Origin: Pediococcus pentosaceus | GTDB taxonomy: Bacteria; Bacillota; Bacilli; Lactobacillales; Lactobacillaceae | Direction: 5' to 3' | Assembly: GCF_001437285.1 (NCBI RefSeq) | Contig: NZ_JQBF01000002.1 | Coordinates: 124,001 to 188,000, forward strand | Length of the DNA stretch: 64,000 nt | Shown: positions 9,511 to 19,394 of the stretch, in pieces | How the letters are laid out: each line of letters begins with the position of its first letter | Position numbering within the stretch: position 1 is the first letter of the stretch | Made by a program: the position numbers and the translations under genes | The notes under the pieces: generated by a model | Database searches by the model: none | Told to the model about the DNA's origin: nothing | Seen by the model: only the letters and a program-made list of their open reading frames with translations

Positions 9511-9543
9511 AACTCGGTGATTAATCTAATTGGTCACCGAGTT
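9511..9543 (+). terminator. Possible weak terminator between acpP and rnc
   Basis: A perfect 10-bp stem (9511-9520 with 9534-9543) and a 13-base loop are followed by ATTCTT rather than a clean T run. It may be a weak terminator or an RNA-processing hairpin. Confidence 0.5.
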
Positions 9544-9590
9544 ATTCTTATGTGCTAAATAAATTAATAGATTTGGAAAGGAAGATATTC

Positions 9591-10289
9591 ATGATAAAAG
9601 CCTTAGAAGATGACTTAAGTCAGACGTTTGATATTCATTTTAATAACCATGCGTTGTTAGATGAAGCTTTTACGCAAGCTTCTTATGTTAATGAACATCC
9701 ACATCAAGAATTAAAATTTTACGAAAGAATCGAATTTTTAGGAGACGCTGTTTTACAACTAATTGTCTCTGAATATTTGTTTAAGCGTTATCCTGAAATG
9801 CCACAAGGAAAACTAACCCGTTTACGAGCTGCAATGGTTTGTGAAGCTAGTTTTAGTGATTTTGCCAAAGAATGTCATTTTGACCAATATATTCGTTTAG
9901 GTAAAGGAGAAGAAAAATCCGGCGCTCGCCAGCGCTCATCACTTCTTTGTGATATTTTTGAATCGTTTATTGGTGCTCTTTACCTCGATCAAGGTAGGGC
10001 AGCTGTCGAGCGTTTTGTACGAATCGTCATTTTCCCTAAATTAGACGAAGGCAAATTTGATCACATTATCGACCATAAATCAGAACTTCAAGAATTACTT
10101 CAAAAAAATGGAGACGTTGAAATTGATTATGAATTAGTTTCTGAAGAAGGACCTGAAAATGATTTAATCTTTACGGTTAGTGTTACGGCTGATCATAAAA
10201 AACTAGCAACTGGAACCGGACATTCCAAAAAGGTTGCTGAACAAAATGCGGCTAATCAGGCGCTACAACTTTTACGTAGGCCTAAATAG
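9591..10289 (+). CDS. rnc: Ribonuclease III
   Basis: Double-strand-specific endoribonuclease for rRNA and mRNA processing. The RNase III signature ERIEFLGDAVL (45-55) holds catalytic E45, E48 and D52; a second acidic site is in CDIFESFIGAL. A C-terminal double-stranded RNA-binding domain ends in the SKKVAEQNAA helix. The ATG at 9591 follows GGAAAGGAAG and gives 232 residues. An upstream GTG at 9552 lacks a ribosome binding site and is not used here. smc follows after 9 bases, the conserved Firmicutes order. Confidence 0.97.
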   Translation: MIKALEDDLSQTFDIHFNNHALLDEAFTQASYVNEHPHQELKFYERIEFLGDAVLQLIVSEYLFKRYPEMPQGKLTRLRAAMVCEASFSDFAKECHFDQYIRLGKGEEKSGARQRSSLLCDIFESFIGALYLDQGRAAVERFVRIVIFPKLDEGKFDHIIDHKSELQELLQKNGDVEIDYELVSEEGPENDLIFTVSVTADHKKLATGTGHSKKVAEQNAANQALQLLRRPK

Positions 10290-10298
10290 GTATTTTAA

Positions 10299-13200
10299 AT
10301 GAAACTACGCACGATTGAAATCAGTGGGTTTAAATCATTTGCTGATAATACCAAGATTGAATTTAAAGATGGTATTACTGGAATTGTTGGTCCAAACGGT
10401 TCGGGGAAAAGTAATATTATCGAAGCTATTCGATGGGTGATGGGGGAAACCTCTGCTAAAAGTTTACGTGGTGGCAAGATGCCTGACGTCATTTTTTCAG
10501 GTACCGAAAAACGCAAACCCCTTTCAAGAGCATCCGTAACAATTATATTTGACAATTCGGATCACTTTCTAGATTCTAAATTTGATGAAGTAATGATTAG
10601 CCGTCGACTTTTTCGAAATGGAGAAAGTCAATATGAATTGAATCGCCAAGAATGCCGGTTAAAAGATATTTTGAATTTATTTATTGATACAGGGTTAGGT
10701 CGTGAATCTTTCTCCGTTATTTCTCAAGGGCGTGTTGAATCAATCTTCAATAGTAAGCCCGAAGATCGTCGAGCAATTATTGAAGAGGCGGCGGGAGTTT
10801 TAGAGTATAAACAGGATAAAAAACGTGCTGAAAATGAACTAGAAAAAACTAGTGGTTATCTAGAACGGGTTAATGATTTAATTGTCGAGCTGGAAAAACA
10901 AGTTCAACCTTTAGAGGAACAGGCAGCCGTCGCTAAAGATTATGTACAACAAAAGCGTCGCTTTGACATTTTAGATCAGACAAAATTGGTTCGAACCATT
11001 AACAGTAATTCTGAAGCTCAAAAGCAATTAGCTGTCCAGCGTCAAGAACAAAAAGAACAGCTCGCCCAATTACGGATAAAATCGGAAGCTTTAGCTGACC
11101 AACGAGAAAAAATTAAAAAAGTAATAAGTGAACAAAATCATCAAAAAGATCAGTTGCAAATTAAATTGGTCAAATTAAATCGACTAGAGCAACAATTAGA
11201 AGGCGAACATGATTTACGGGTGGAACGGCAAAAATATGTAGATCAAGAAAAAGAACGTTTAGTAAGCGAGCAACAAGTATTAAAAAAACAACTTGTCGAA
11301 AAGCAAGCCGCTTTAGAAGCCGCCCAAGGCCAACTAGCAGCTGTGCAACAGAAGTTAACTAACACTAAGCAATCTTTGAAAGTGTTAGAAAGTGACCACC
11401 TTGAACAACAAAAAGAAGCTTTAAAACGTGAAATTGAAGATTTGCGGGCAGAATATGTTGATCAATTGCAGGCATTGACTTCATTAAAAAACCAATATAA
11501 TTTTAATCAACAAGATCGTGAACGTGATCAACAACAAAGACAAAAAATCCAACTTACGATGGATACGTTGAATGAACAAATTAAGCAACGAAAAACCAAA
11601 TGTGAAAATTTGGAGCATCAATTACTTACTTTAAAAGATGCAAATAATGTTCAACAAGAGCGAATTACTAAACTGACTAAACAACGGGATCGACTTCAAG
11701 CCCAATATGAAAAGGAACGGCAGCAGTGGTTAGATGGTTCCAACGTTGCCCATCGGGCGGAAAGTAAATTAGAAGCTCTTTTAAATTTGAAAAACGAATA
11801 TACTGGATTTTATCAAGGCGTTCGAGCAGTTCTTCAGCAAAAAGCACAATTTAGAGGAATCGTAGGCCCTGTTTCAGAAGTAATGAACGTTCCAGCTGAA
11901 TATACGGTAGCTATCGAAACGGCGCTTGGTAACCAAGTTCAAAATGTGGTAGTAGACACGGATCAAACAGCTAAATCGATTATTGAATATTTGAAAAAAA
12001 ATCGTTTAGGCCGAGTAACCTTCTTACCTAAGAATGCTCTTAGTCAGCGTTCCATTAGAGAAGACACTTTACAAAAGGTGAAAGAAATGCCAGGTTTTGT
12101 TGGTGTTGCAGCTGATTTAGTCAAAGTGAAAGATGATAATCAAGTTATTAGCCAATATTTATTAGGAACAACTCTAATTGTGGATACGTTGCAAAACGCT
12201 TTAATAATTTCTAAGCAGATTAGCCGCCATAATCGAATTATTACGCTGGCTGGTGATGTAATTGGAATTGGAGGAACGATGACTGGTGGAGCTACTAAAG
12301 GCAACCGAACGGGGGTGCTCCAGCAAGACCAAGAACTTAAAAAGTTACAAGTACAAGTAACTGCGATGAAAACCAAGCTAGCTTCTAAAGAAACAGAAGT
12401 TCAAAAAATTCTAGAACAAGGACAAGCAATTCAAGCTGAGTTAAAGCAAGCACTTGAAGAACAACATCAAGCTGAACAAAAGAGCTCAGAATTAAGTAAT
12501 CAAGTTAGCTTAGAAAATGATCGACTAACGGAATTACAACGGCGACTTAAGGCAACACGTTTTGAGCTATCACAGATTGACGATAATGAAAATCAACAAA
12601 ATGATTTGCCTGCTCAAATTGCGAACATACAACAACAAGTACAACAAATTAAAGAAACTACAACGGCTAAACAAGATGAACTTACCCTTTTAGATAACGA
12701 TGTTGATGAACGTCAAAATCGGATTTCAGAACTTCGAATTGAATTGGCTAGACTTAAGGAACAAACTTCCCAACATCAACACGAAGTGAATACATTACAG
12801 ACTACAATTAACGATGTGTTAGAACGAAATGATGAAATTAAAATTAAAATTCAGCAATTGGACGAGGAACTAATTCCAGAAAGTGATCTAAGACACTTAG
12901 ATATTGATGATATTAGGAATCAATTAGCTGAACAGAACCAATTATCGGCGCAACTGCAAAATGATTTTGAACAAAATCAAGTTCAGCAAGATCGCGTTAT
13001 TGCCGATTATGAGATTACTCAGCGACAATTACATCAAGCTGAATCGCAATTAAAGGAAATCGAAGGTTCACTCACATTAGTTCAAAGTAGAATTGAAATG
13101 GCCGTTGATAAGTTAACTCAAGAATATGAACAAACTTTTGAAAGTGTTCAAAATGTGATTATTCGAAATATTGAGGATGAATCTTTAGAACGAGAGTTGA

Positions 13201-13829
13201 AGCTACTTCGTAAAGGTTTAAACGAATTGGGTACGGTCAATCTCGGGGCAATTGAAGAATATGATCGGGTTTCAACCCGTTATAATTTCTTGAGAGATCA
13301 AAAGAATGACCTGGCAGATTCTAAAGCTCAACTTGAACAGTCTATTGCTGAAATTGATCAAGAGGCTGGACAAAGATTTAAACAAACTTTTGATCAAGTT
13401 GCAGAAGAATTTAGCTCAGTTTTTGTTAAAATGTTTGGAGGAGGTAAAGCCGAATTAGAGTTGACTGATCCGGATAACCTCTTGACAACTGGTATTGAAA
13501 TTAAGGCTCAGCCACCGGGGAAGAAATTACAACGACTTAGTTTACTTTCAGGTGGGGAGAAATCGTTGACAGCAATTACGTTGTTGTTTGCAATTTTACA
13601 AGTTAAACCTGTTCCGTTTTGTATTTTAGATGAAGTTGAAGCAGCGTTTGATGATGCGAATGTAGAACGTTTTGCTAAGTATCTTAAGAATTTTCAAGAT
13701 ACAACCCAATTTATTGTAATTACACATCGTAAAGGTACGATGATGGAAGCCGACGTTTTGTATGGTGTTACAATGCAGGAATCAGGAGTTTCAAAAATGG
13801 TATCTGTTTCAATGAATGAGGCGGAATAA
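10299..13829 (+). CDS. smc: Chromosome partition protein Smc
   Basis: Condensin ATPase for chromosome organisation. Walker A GPNGSGKS (31-38), a long coiled coil (about 170-500), the hinge (about 515-640, around FRGIVGPVSEV and GTMTGGATKGN), a returning coiled coil, the LSGGE signature (about 1083-1087) and Walker B LDEVEAAFDD with D1111. The 1176-residue length is normal. The region just before the ATG has only AGG as a ribosome binding site, so translation may depend partly on coupling to rnc 9 bases upstream. Partners ScpA/ScpB are not in the window. Confidence 0.98.
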   Translation: MKLRTIEISGFKSFADNTKIEFKDGITGIVGPNGSGKSNIIEAIRWVMGETSAKSLRGGKMPDVIFSGTEKRKPLSRASVTIIFDNSDHFLDSKFDEVMISRRLFRNGESQYELNRQECRLKDILNLFIDTGLGRESFSVISQGRVESIFNSKPEDRRAIIEEAAGVLEYKQDKKRAENELEKTSGYLERVNDLIVELEKQVQPLEEQAAVAKDYVQQKRRFDILDQTKLVRTINSNSEAQKQLAVQRQEQKEQLAQLRIKSEALADQREKIKKVISEQNHQKDQLQIKLVKLNRLEQQLEGEHDLRVERQKYVDQEKERLVSEQQVLKKQLVEKQAALEAAQGQLAAVQQKLTNTKQSLKVLESDHLEQQKEALKREIEDLRAEYVDQLQALTSLKNQYNFNQQDRERDQQQRQKIQLTMDTLNEQIKQRKTKCENLEHQLLTLKDANNVQQERITKLTKQRDRLQAQYEKERQQWLDGSNVAHRAESKLEALLNLKNEYTGFYQGVRAVLQQKAQFRGIVGPVSEVMNVPAEYTVAIETALGNQVQNVVVDTDQTAKSIIEYLKKNRLGRVTFLPKNALSQRSIREDTLQKVKEMPGFVGVAADLVKVKDDNQVISQYLLGTTLIVDTLQNALIISKQISRHNRIITLAGDVIGIGGTMTGGATKGNRTGVLQQDQELKKLQVQVTAMKTKLASKETEVQKILEQGQAIQAELKQALEEQHQAEQKSSELSNQVSLENDRLTELQRRLKATRFELSQIDDNENQQNDLPAQIANIQQQVQQIKETTTAKQDELTLLDNDVDERQNRISELRIELARLKEQTSQHQHEVNTLQTTINDVLERNDEIKIKIQQLDEELIPESDLRHLDIDDIRNQLAEQNQLSAQLQNDFEQNQVQQDRVIADYEITQRQLHQAESQLKEIEGSLTLVQSRIEMAVDKLTQEYEQTFESVQNVIIRNIEDESLERELKLLRKGLNELGTVNLGAIEEYDRVSTRYNFLRDQKNDLADSKAQLEQSIAEIDQEAGQRFKQTFDQVAEEFSSVFVKMFGGGKAELELTDPDNLLTTGIEIKAQPPGKKLQRLSLLSGGEKSLTAITLLFAILQVKPVPFCILDEVEAAFDDANVERFAKYLKNFQDTTQFIVITHRKGTMMEADVLYGVTMQESGVSKMVSVSMNEAE

Positions 13830-13846
13830 AGAAAGCAGGTGTAATA

Positions 13847-15067
13847 ATGGCATGGTTTTTTGGTAGAAAAAAGAAAAAAGAACAAAAGGTTGAACAAGAC
13901 CCAACTTCACAGGTTCAATCTGAATCAATTAGTACAACAGTGAAGAAGGATTCTTTAAGTGAGACTCATTCAGAGAGTCAAAGTACAATTGCGTCACAGG
14001 CTGCTGTTGAAAAGCCAGTCCAAGCAGTAGAAACAAATCCAATTGAGGAGCCCACTTCTTCAACAGAAGGAGCTTCGACGTCTGAACTTAAAACTGAAAC
14101 ACAGACTAGTTCAGCTCCAGATAATGGGTTGGATGAAGCAGAACGCTATGACCGCGGTTTAGAACGTTCAAGAAAATCATTTGGACAAAAATTATCAGCC
14201 TTATTTACGAATTTTTCTGGAGTAGATGAAGATTTTTATGATGATTTGGAAGAAACATTAATCGAAGCTGATGTCGGATTTGATACAGCACTTGAAATCA
14301 GTGAGGAAGTTCGGGATGAAATCGAATTTGAACATGTTTCAGATCCTGACCAAATTTCTCAATTAATAGTTCGTCGCTTAGTGGCTCTGTATACTAGAAA
14401 TGGTAGTGCAGAAGATAATCATTTGGTCTTTAGTAAGGAGGGTCCAACCGTATTCCTCTTTGTAGGTGTCAATGGCGTTGGGAAGACAACTAGTATTGGA
14501 AAAATGGCCGCCCGCTTTAAAGGACGTGGACGTAAAGTCTTGCTTGCAGCCTGTGATACATTCCGGGCAGGAGCAATCCAACAGTTGCAAGAATGGGGCA
14601 AACGCGATGGAGTCGATGTGGTGGCTGGTAAAGAGCAATCAGATCCTGCTTCAGTAGCTTTCGAAGCTGTTAAAAAAGCTAAAGAAGAAAATTACGATTT
14701 ATTACTAGTTGATACAGCTGGTCGTCTTCAAAACAAGGTTAATTTGATGAACGAATTGGATAAAATTAAGCGTGTAATTAGTCGTGAAATTCCAGATGCT
14801 CCGCAAGAAACGTTGTTAGTTTTGGATTCAACTACAGGACAAAATGCCCTAACACAGGCTAAGGCATTTTTAGAAACTACGAATGTTACAGGGATTATTT
14901 TAACTAAGTTAGATGGAACGGCTAAAGGTGGAATTGTGTTAGCAATTAGAAATCAATTACATTTAGCAGTTAAATACGTTGGTTTAGGAGAGACGGTGGA
15001 CGATCTTAGTCCATTTAATCCAGAACAATACGTAAGTGGACTCTTTAAGGGTCTAATGGAAGATTAA
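13847..15067 (+). CDS. ftsY: Signal recognition particle receptor FtsY
   Basis: SRP receptor GTPase that docks ribosome-SRP complexes at the membrane. A very basic N-terminal start ([10 protein letters not shown]) is followed by an acidic, Ser/Thr/Glu-rich linker of about 90 residues, then the NG domain: GVNGVGKT (207-214), DTFRAGA, DTAGR and [10 protein letters not shown]. Length 406 residues is within the family range. AGCAGGTG precedes the ATG. It sits between smc and ylxM-ffh, so both SRP GTPases are in one operon. Confidence 0.97.
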   Translation: MAWFFGRKKKKEQKVEQDPTSQVQSESISTTVKKDSLSETHSESQSTIASQAAVEKPVQAVETNPIEEPTSSTEGASTSELKTETQTSSAPDNGLDEAERYDRGLERSRKSFGQKLSALFTNFSGVDEDFYDDLEETLIEADVGFDTALEISEEVRDEIEFEHVSDPDQISQLIVRRLVALYTRNGSAEDNHLVFSKEGPTVFLFVGVNGVGKTTSIGKMAARFKGRGRKVLLAACDTFRAGAIQQLQEWGKRDGVDVVAGKEQSDPASVAFEAVKKAKEENYDLLLVDTAGRLQNKVNLMNELDKIKRVISREIPDAPQETLLVLDSTTGQNALTQAKAFLETTNVTGIILTKLDGTAKGGIVLAIRNQLHLAVKYVGLGETVDDLSPFNPEQYVSGLFKGLMED

Positions 15068-15072
15068 CGCCA

Positions 15073-15414
15073 ATGGAAATCGAAAAAAATAATCGCATTA
15101 ATAGCTTGTTGGAATTTTATGAACAGTTATTGACTCCAAAACAAAAGGAGTATATAACACTGTATTATGCGGACGATTATTCATTGGGGGAAATCTCCGA
15201 AGAATTTCAGGTCAGTCGGCAAGCCGTGTATGATAATATTAAAAGGACGGTAAATATTTTAGAGAAGTACGAGCAGCAACTTCATTTGTTAAGTAATTTT
15301 GAAGTGCGTAATGCAAAATTTGATCAAATTCGTGCTTATATTAATCAAAAATATCCGGAAGATACTGAATTAAAACACTTTTTAGATGATCTCGAAAAAA
15401 GTGAAGAAGAATAA
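15073..15414 (+). CDS. ylxM: YlxM/p13-like putative helix-turn-helix protein
   Basis: A 113-residue protein with a sigma-like helix-turn-helix ([20 protein letters not shown]). Family members sit directly before ffh and have been linked to SRP function; the precise role is unclear. It begins five bases after the ftsY stop, without a good ribosome binding site, so translational coupling is likely. Confidence 0.93.
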   Translation: MEIEKNNRINSLLEFYEQLLTPKQKEYITLYYADDYSLGEISEEFQVSRQAVYDNIKRTVNILEKYEQQLHLLSNFEVRNAKFDQIRAYINQKYPEDTELKHFLDDLEKSEEE

Positions 15415-15431
15415 AGACGGAGGGGCTTTAA

Positions 15432-16862
15432 ATGGCTTTTGAGGGTCTAACTGAACGATTACAAAAAACTTTCACTAATTTAAGAAAAAAGGGTAAAGTT
15501 ACTGAGGCTGATTTACGCGATACTATGCGTGAAATTCGCTTAGCGTTGCTAGAGGCCGATGTTAACTTTAAAGTAGTTAAACAATTTGTTAAAACCGTCC
15601 GAGACCAAGCAATTGGCTCAGATATTTTAGATGGACTAAATCCTGCTCAGCAAATTGTGAAGTTGGTTAATGATGAATTAATCAAGATGATGGGAACAGA
15701 AGATGCACCATTAAATAAGTCTCCCAAAATTCCAACAATTATTATGATGTCTGGTTTACAAGGGGCTGGTAAAACAACTACCACTGGTAAATTAGCATTA
15801 AAACTTAAAAATGAACAAAAAGCTCGTCCACTTTTGATTGCGGCCGATGTTTATCGTCCAGCAGCGATTGATCAGTTGGTTCAAGTTGGGCAACAAATAG
15901 ATGTTCCGGTTTATCAAGAAGGTACAGATGTTAACCCCGTTGATATTGTGCGCCATGGTTTGGAACAGGCTGCTGAAAATAAAAACGATTATGTTTTTAT
16001 TGATACAGCTGGTCGTCTACAAATTGACGAAAAATTAATGCAGGAATTGGCTGATATTAAAGCGTTGGCTCATCCAGATGAAATCCTCTTGGTTGTTGAT
16101 GCAATGACCGGTCAAAACGCCGTTAACACTGCGGAAGGATTTAATGAAAAATTAGATATTACTGGGGTAATCCTAACTAAGTTAGATGGTGATACCCGTG
16201 GTGGTGCTGCATTGTCGATTCGCTCAGTCACTGGTAAGCCAATTAAGTTTGTTGGTCAAGGTGAAAAGATGGAAGATTTAGATGTTTTCCATCCTGATCG
16301 AATGGCTTCCCGTATTTTAGGTATGGGTGACATGTTAACTTTGATCGAAAAAACCCAAAAAGATTTCGACCAAAAGCAAGCAGCTGAAATGACTCAAAAG
16401 ATTCGCGAAAACACATTCGACTTTAACGATTTCGTGGATCAATTGAATCAAGTTCAAAATATGGGACCAATTGAGGATATCATGAAAATGATTCCAGGTA
16501 TGGCTAATAACCCAGCTATGCAAAATGTGAATGTGGACCCTAAGGATCTTGAGCACACCAAGGCGATTGTATATTCCATGACCAAAGCTGAGCGTGAAAA
16601 TCCAGATCTTCTAAATCCTAGTCGCCGTCGTCGGATTGCGGCTGGATCCGGACGTCCTGTGGTTGAAGTCAATCGGATGATTAAACAATTTAATCAAATG
16701 AAGAAAATGATGAACCAAATGTCAAAAGGAAACTTTAACGGCATGGAAGGTATGTTAGGAAATGGAATAAAGGGTAAGTTGTCGAAGATGGCAATGAATT
16801 CCATGATTAAGAAAAATAAGAAAAACAAAAAGAAGCGGATGAAGAAAAATAAACGACGCTAA
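15432..16862 (+). CDS. ffh: Signal recognition particle protein Ffh
   Basis: GTPase that binds 4.5S RNA and signal peptides. N and G domains carry GLQGAGKT (108-115), DVYRPAA, DTAGR and TKLDGD. The methionine-rich M domain (from about residue 295) includes the RRRRIAAGSGRP RNA-binding helix. The last 20 residues are an unusually dense Lys/Asn/Arg tail. The protein is 476 residues, slightly long because of that tail. CGGAGGGG lies before the ATG. A strong terminator ends the operon. Confidence 0.98.
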   Translation: MAFEGLTERLQKTFTNLRKKGKVTEADLRDTMREIRLALLEADVNFKVVKQFVKTVRDQAIGSDILDGLNPAQQIVKLVNDELIKMMGTEDAPLNKSPKIPTIIMMSGLQGAGKTTTTGKLALKLKNEQKARPLLIAADVYRPAAIDQLVQVGQQIDVPVYQEGTDVNPVDIVRHGLEQAAENKNDYVFIDTAGRLQIDEKLMQELADIKALAHPDEILLVVDAMTGQNAVNTAEGFNEKLDITGVILTKLDGDTRGGAALSIRSVTGKPIKFVGQGEKMEDLDVFHPDRMASRILGMGDMLTLIEKTQKDFDQKQAAEMTQKIRENTFDFNDFVDQLNQVQNMGPIEDIMKMIPGMANNPAMQNVNVDPKDLEHTKAIVYSMTKAERENPDLLNPSRRRRIAAGSGRPVVEVNRMIKQFNQMKKMMNQMSKGNFNGMEGMLGNGIKGKLSKMAMNSMIKKNKKNKKKRMKKNKRR

Positions 16863-16867
16863 AAATT

Positions 16868-16905
16868 AAGAGGTTTGGTTATACAACTAAACCTCTTTTT
16901 TGTTT
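16868..16905 (+). terminator. Terminator after ffh
   Basis: A 13-bp stem with one G-U pair (16868-16880 with 16885-16897), a 4-base loop and a T-rich tail. Confidence 0.9.
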
Positions 16906-17165
16906 TCTAATAAAAGATACTAGGATTTCTACTAAAAGTATGGAAATAGTACCCTAGAAAAATTAATGCCCAAAATAAATGAATCAAAAACAGAAATGAT
17001 TGGTATAGGGCGTTATTTACATGAGCATCCAGAACGGTAACGGTCTTTATGTGCCGGCGAGGATGCTTTAGCGATACAAGAAGATAACGAGCGGTCATTT
17101 AAGTCTAATAAAAAACGTTAAATTTAATTAAATGGGAGTTTTTTCGATCTGTTAAGGAAAAACAC
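16906..17165. other. Intergenic region with decayed or RNA-like element
   Basis: The 365 bases between ffh and rpsP hold the ffh terminator, this stretch and the rpsP promoter. A plus-strand frame starting at ATG 16966 reads 24 codons to TAA (17038-17040) and then stays open in the same frame for 26 more codons to the TAA at 17119-17121. The residues are ordinary and hydrophilic on both sides of the stop. The same stretch can fold with a 7-bp stem, 17024-17030 with 17061-17067, and is richer in G and C than its surroundings. A 63-codon minus-strand frame (16907-17098) has no ribosome binding site. Either a broken small gene or a structured RNA is possible; I cannot name it. Confidence 0.4.
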
Positions 17166-17194
17166 TTTACATCTATTCGATTTACTGGTATATT
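17166..17194 (+). promoter_or_regulatory. Promoter of rpsP-rimM-trmD
   Basis: TTTACA (17166-17171), a 17-base spacer and TATATT (17189-17194) preceded by TGG (extended -10). The rpsP ribosome binding site TTGGAGGTG follows about 20 bases downstream. Confidence 0.8.
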
Positions 17195-17227
17195 ATTACT
17201 CGTGATTAAATAGTTGGAGGTGTCATT

Positions 17228-17500
17228 ATGTCTGTAAAGATCCGTTTGAAACGTATGGGTTCAAAGAAGCGTCCTTTCTACCGTGTCGTAGTCGCTGACT
17301 CACGTTCACCACGTGATGGTCGTTTTATTGCCCAAGTAGGAACATACAATCCATTAACAGAACCAGCTTCAGTTAAACTTGAAGAAGAAGAAATCTTAAA
17401 CTGGTTAAACAATGGTGCACAACCTTCTGATACAGTTAAAAATATTTTCTCTAAAGCAGGAATTATGAAGAAGTATCACGAAGCTAAGTATACAAAATAG
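17228..17500 (+). CDS. rpsP: 30S ribosomal protein S16
   Basis: A 90-residue ribosomal protein with the S16 hallmarks [28 protein letters not shown] and GTYNPL. It assembles early into the 30S body. GGAGGTG precedes the ATG at normal spacing. It heads the rpsP-rimM-trmD group; a hairpin separates it from rimM and probably sets its higher expression. Confidence 0.98.
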
Positions 17501-17513
17501 GTCATACCTGAAC

Positions 17514-17557
17514 GAAGGGCGTCGATAAAACATTAGTTTTATTACGGCCTTCTTTTT
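17514..17557 (+). terminator. Attenuator-type hairpin between rpsP and rimM
   Basis: An imperfect stem (outer pairs GAAGG...CCTTC, inner ATAAAAC...GTTTTAT) is followed by five T residues, 18 bases before rimM. It probably lowers readthrough from rpsP into rimM-trmD. Confidence 0.65.
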
Positions 17558-17574
17558 GTATCGGAGGATAAAAG

Positions 17575-18090
17575 ATGAATTACTTTAATGTAGCAAAAAT
17601 TGTCAATACCCGCGGTTTACGCGGTGAACTAAAAGTTATCTCATATACCGATTTCCCAGAAGAGCGCTTTAAATCTGGTGCTGAACTACAAATTTTTAAG
17701 ACTGAAAAAGACGAAGTTCCTGTTCAAACTGTAACGGTTAAAAACGCTAAAGAATATAAGGGCTCATTTATCGTTACTCTTGAAGGAATGAATTCCATTA
17801 ACGATGTTGAAAAGTTTAAAGGGATGATTTTGAAAGTTGAAGAAAACCAACTCCAAGATCTTGAAGAAGGAGAATTTTATCTTCATCAAATTATCGGATT
17901 AGATGTTATTGAGAATGACCAAAAAATTGGAACCATCAAAGAAGTTCTATCGTATGGTCCTAATGATGTTTGGGTAGTTAAACGGCCCAATCAAAACGAT
18001 TTGTTGCTTCCATATTTAAAAGATGTAATTTTAAATGTTGATTTGGAGCAAGGAGCAGTTCAAGTTAGTGTTCCAGAGGGGTTAGATTAA
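17575..18090 (+). CDS. rimM: Ribosome maturation factor RimM
   Basis: 30S maturation factor that binds S19 and the 16S head. N-terminal RimM domain ([16 protein letters not shown]) and C-terminal PRC barrel ([29 protein letters not shown]). 171 residues is normal. ATCGGAGGAT precedes the ATG. The stop overlaps the trmD start by one base (TAATG), indicating coupled translation. Confidence 0.96.
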   Translation: MNYFNVAKIVNTRGLRGELKVISYTDFPEERFKSGAELQIFKTEKDEVPVQTVTVKNAKEYKGSFIVTLEGMNSINDVEKFKGMILKVEENQLQDLEEGEFYLHQIIGLDVIENDQKIGTIKEVLSYGPNDVWVVKRPNQNDLLLPYLKDVILNVDLEQGAVQVSVPEGLD

Positions 18091-18827
18091 TGAAAATTGA
18101 TGTTTTAACCTTATTTCCTAAAATGGTAGAAGTTCCATTGCATGAATCCATTGTTGGTAAAGCAATTGAATCCGGTAAGTTAAATGTTGACGTTACTGAT
18201 TTTCGACAATATTCCACTAATAAACATGGAAATGTCGACGATTATCCATATGGAGGCGGAGCAGGGATGCTGCTAACACCGCAACCTATTTTTGATGCGA
18301 TGGAGCATGTTAAGAGCCAAAATAACCAATCCACTGGACGAGTTATTTTAGTTGATCCTGGTGGCAAGCAATTTAACCAAACGATGGCTGAAGATTTTGC
18401 TAAAGAAGAACATCTGACATTTATTTGTGGACATTACGAAGGCTATGATGAGCGGATTAAAACACTTATCGATGATGAAGTATCCTTGGGAGACTTTGTA
18501 ATTACTGGTGGTGAGTTAGCTGCGTTAACCATGATTGATGCTACAGTACGTTTATTACCTGACATATTGGGAAATAAAGATTCTGCAGTCGATGATTCAT
18601 TTTCAACGGGTCTACTTGAATTTCCACAATATACGCGACCTGAAGATTTTCGAGGGCTGAAGGTTCCATCAATTTTGTTGAGCGGAAATCATGGAAAAAT
18701 CGATGAATGGCGACGGACAGAGTCTTTAAAAAAGACACTTGCAAGGCGCCCCGATCTGTTAGAAACAGCTCAGTTAACACCGGAAGATAAACAAATCTTA
18801 CGAGAACTTCAAACACCCGATTTATAA
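18090..18827 (+). CDS. trmD: tRNA (guanine-N1)-methyltransferase
   Basis: SPOUT (knotted) methyltransferase making m1G37 next to the anticodon, which prevents frameshifting. Motifs: [11 protein letters not shown] at the start, [22 protein letters not shown] and [11 protein letters not shown] around the knot. Length 245 residues. Start overlaps the rimM stop. No clear terminator follows; a separate promoter for rplS begins within 40 bases. Confidence 0.97.
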   Translation: MKIDVLTLFPKMVEVPLHESIVGKAIESGKLNVDVTDFRQYSTNKHGNVDDYPYGGGAGMLLTPQPIFDAMEHVKSQNNQSTGRVILVDPGGKQFNQTMAEDFAKEEHLTFICGHYEGYDERIKTLIDDEVSLGDFVITGGELAALTMIDATVRLLPDILGNKDSAVDDSFSTGLLEFPQYTRPEDFRGLKVPSILLSGNHGKIDEWRRTESLKKTLARRPDLLETAQLTPEDKQILRELQTPDL

Positions 18828-18859
18828 AATCGTTATAGACTATTAAGTCCAAAATAATT

Positions 18860-18888
18860 TTGCACTTAATAATAGAATATGTTAGGAT
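18860..18888 (+). promoter_or_regulatory. Promoter of rplS
   Basis: TTGCAC (18860-18865), 17 bases, TAGGAT (18883-18888) preceded by TGT (extended -10). The expected start point is near 18895, giving a leader of about 80 bases. Confidence 0.7.
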
Positions 18889-18893
18889 ATTAA

Positions 18894-18972
18894 TTGGTTT
18901 AAAAACCAACAATAACAATGTTCCGCTGGCTCCGGGTGAGTTAATGAAGATTGGCGAAGGGAAGATTTTTAA
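18894..18972 (+). ncRNA. L19-type ribosomal protein leader RNA
   Basis: The leader opens with a small hairpin (TTGGTT at 18894-18899 with AACCAA) and then holds the segments TTCCGCTGG, TCCGGGTGAGTTAATGAAGA and GGCGAAGGGAAG. These match my recollection of the Firmicutes L19 leader, a cis element upstream of rplS thought to mediate autoregulation. The TTCC and GGAA ends can pair and so enclose the purine-rich ribosome binding site. Identity rests on resemblance, not on a covariance search. Confidence 0.65.
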
Positions 18973-19332
18973 ATGAATCTATTAATTGATAAGATTACAA
19001 AGGACCAACTACGTAGTGATATTCCTGAATTCCGTGCAGGAGATACTGTTAGAGTACATGCTAAGGTTGTTGAAGGTGACCACGAACGTATCCAATTGTT
19101 CGAAGGTGTAGTTATCAAACGCCATGGTAGCGGTATTAGTGCTACATACACTGTTCGTAAGATCAGTAACGGTGTTGGTGTGGAACGTACATTCCCACTA
19201 CATTCACCACGTGTTGCTAAAATCGAAGTTATCCGTCATGGTCGTGTACGTCGTGCTAAACTTTACTACCTACGTGCATTACATGGTAAGGCAGCTCGTA
19301 TTAAGGAAGACCGTCGTAAGGCTTTCAAATAA
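18973..19332 (+). CDS. rplS: 50S ribosomal protein L19
   Basis: A 119-residue protein at the 30S-50S interface. Hallmarks: [19 protein letters not shown]-like [11 protein letters not shown] and RRAKLYYLR. The ribosome binding site AGGGAAG is part of the leader RNA, which suggests regulation of translation start. The gene has its own promoter and its own strong terminator although it lies in the usual place after trmD. Confidence 0.98.
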   Translation: MNLLIDKITKDQLRSDIPEFRAGDTVRVHAKVVEGDHERIQLFEGVVIKRHGSGISATYTVRKISNGVGVERTFPLHSPRVAKIEVIRHGRVRRAKLYYLRALHGKAARIKEDRRKAFK

Positions 19333-19347
19333 AGAGCAAATAATTAA

Positions 19348-19394
19348 AGAAGATGAGTTGAAATCCAAGAGGGTTTTGATTCATCTTTTTTTTT
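19348..19394 (+). terminator. Terminator after rplS
   Basis: AAGATGA (19350-19356) pairs with TCATCTT (19381-19387), with a partly paired interior, followed by a run of nine T. Confidence 0.85.

Noticed and set aside
9552-9590. Longer rnc start at GTG 9552
   Set aside because: It has no ribosome binding site, whereas the ATG at 9591 has GGAAAGGAAG at correct spacing and gives the standard length.
16907-17098. 63-codon minus-strand frame with hydrophobic content between ffh and rpsP
   Set aside because: No ribosome binding site before its ATG and it begins in the ffh terminator tail; kept only as part of the intergenic note.
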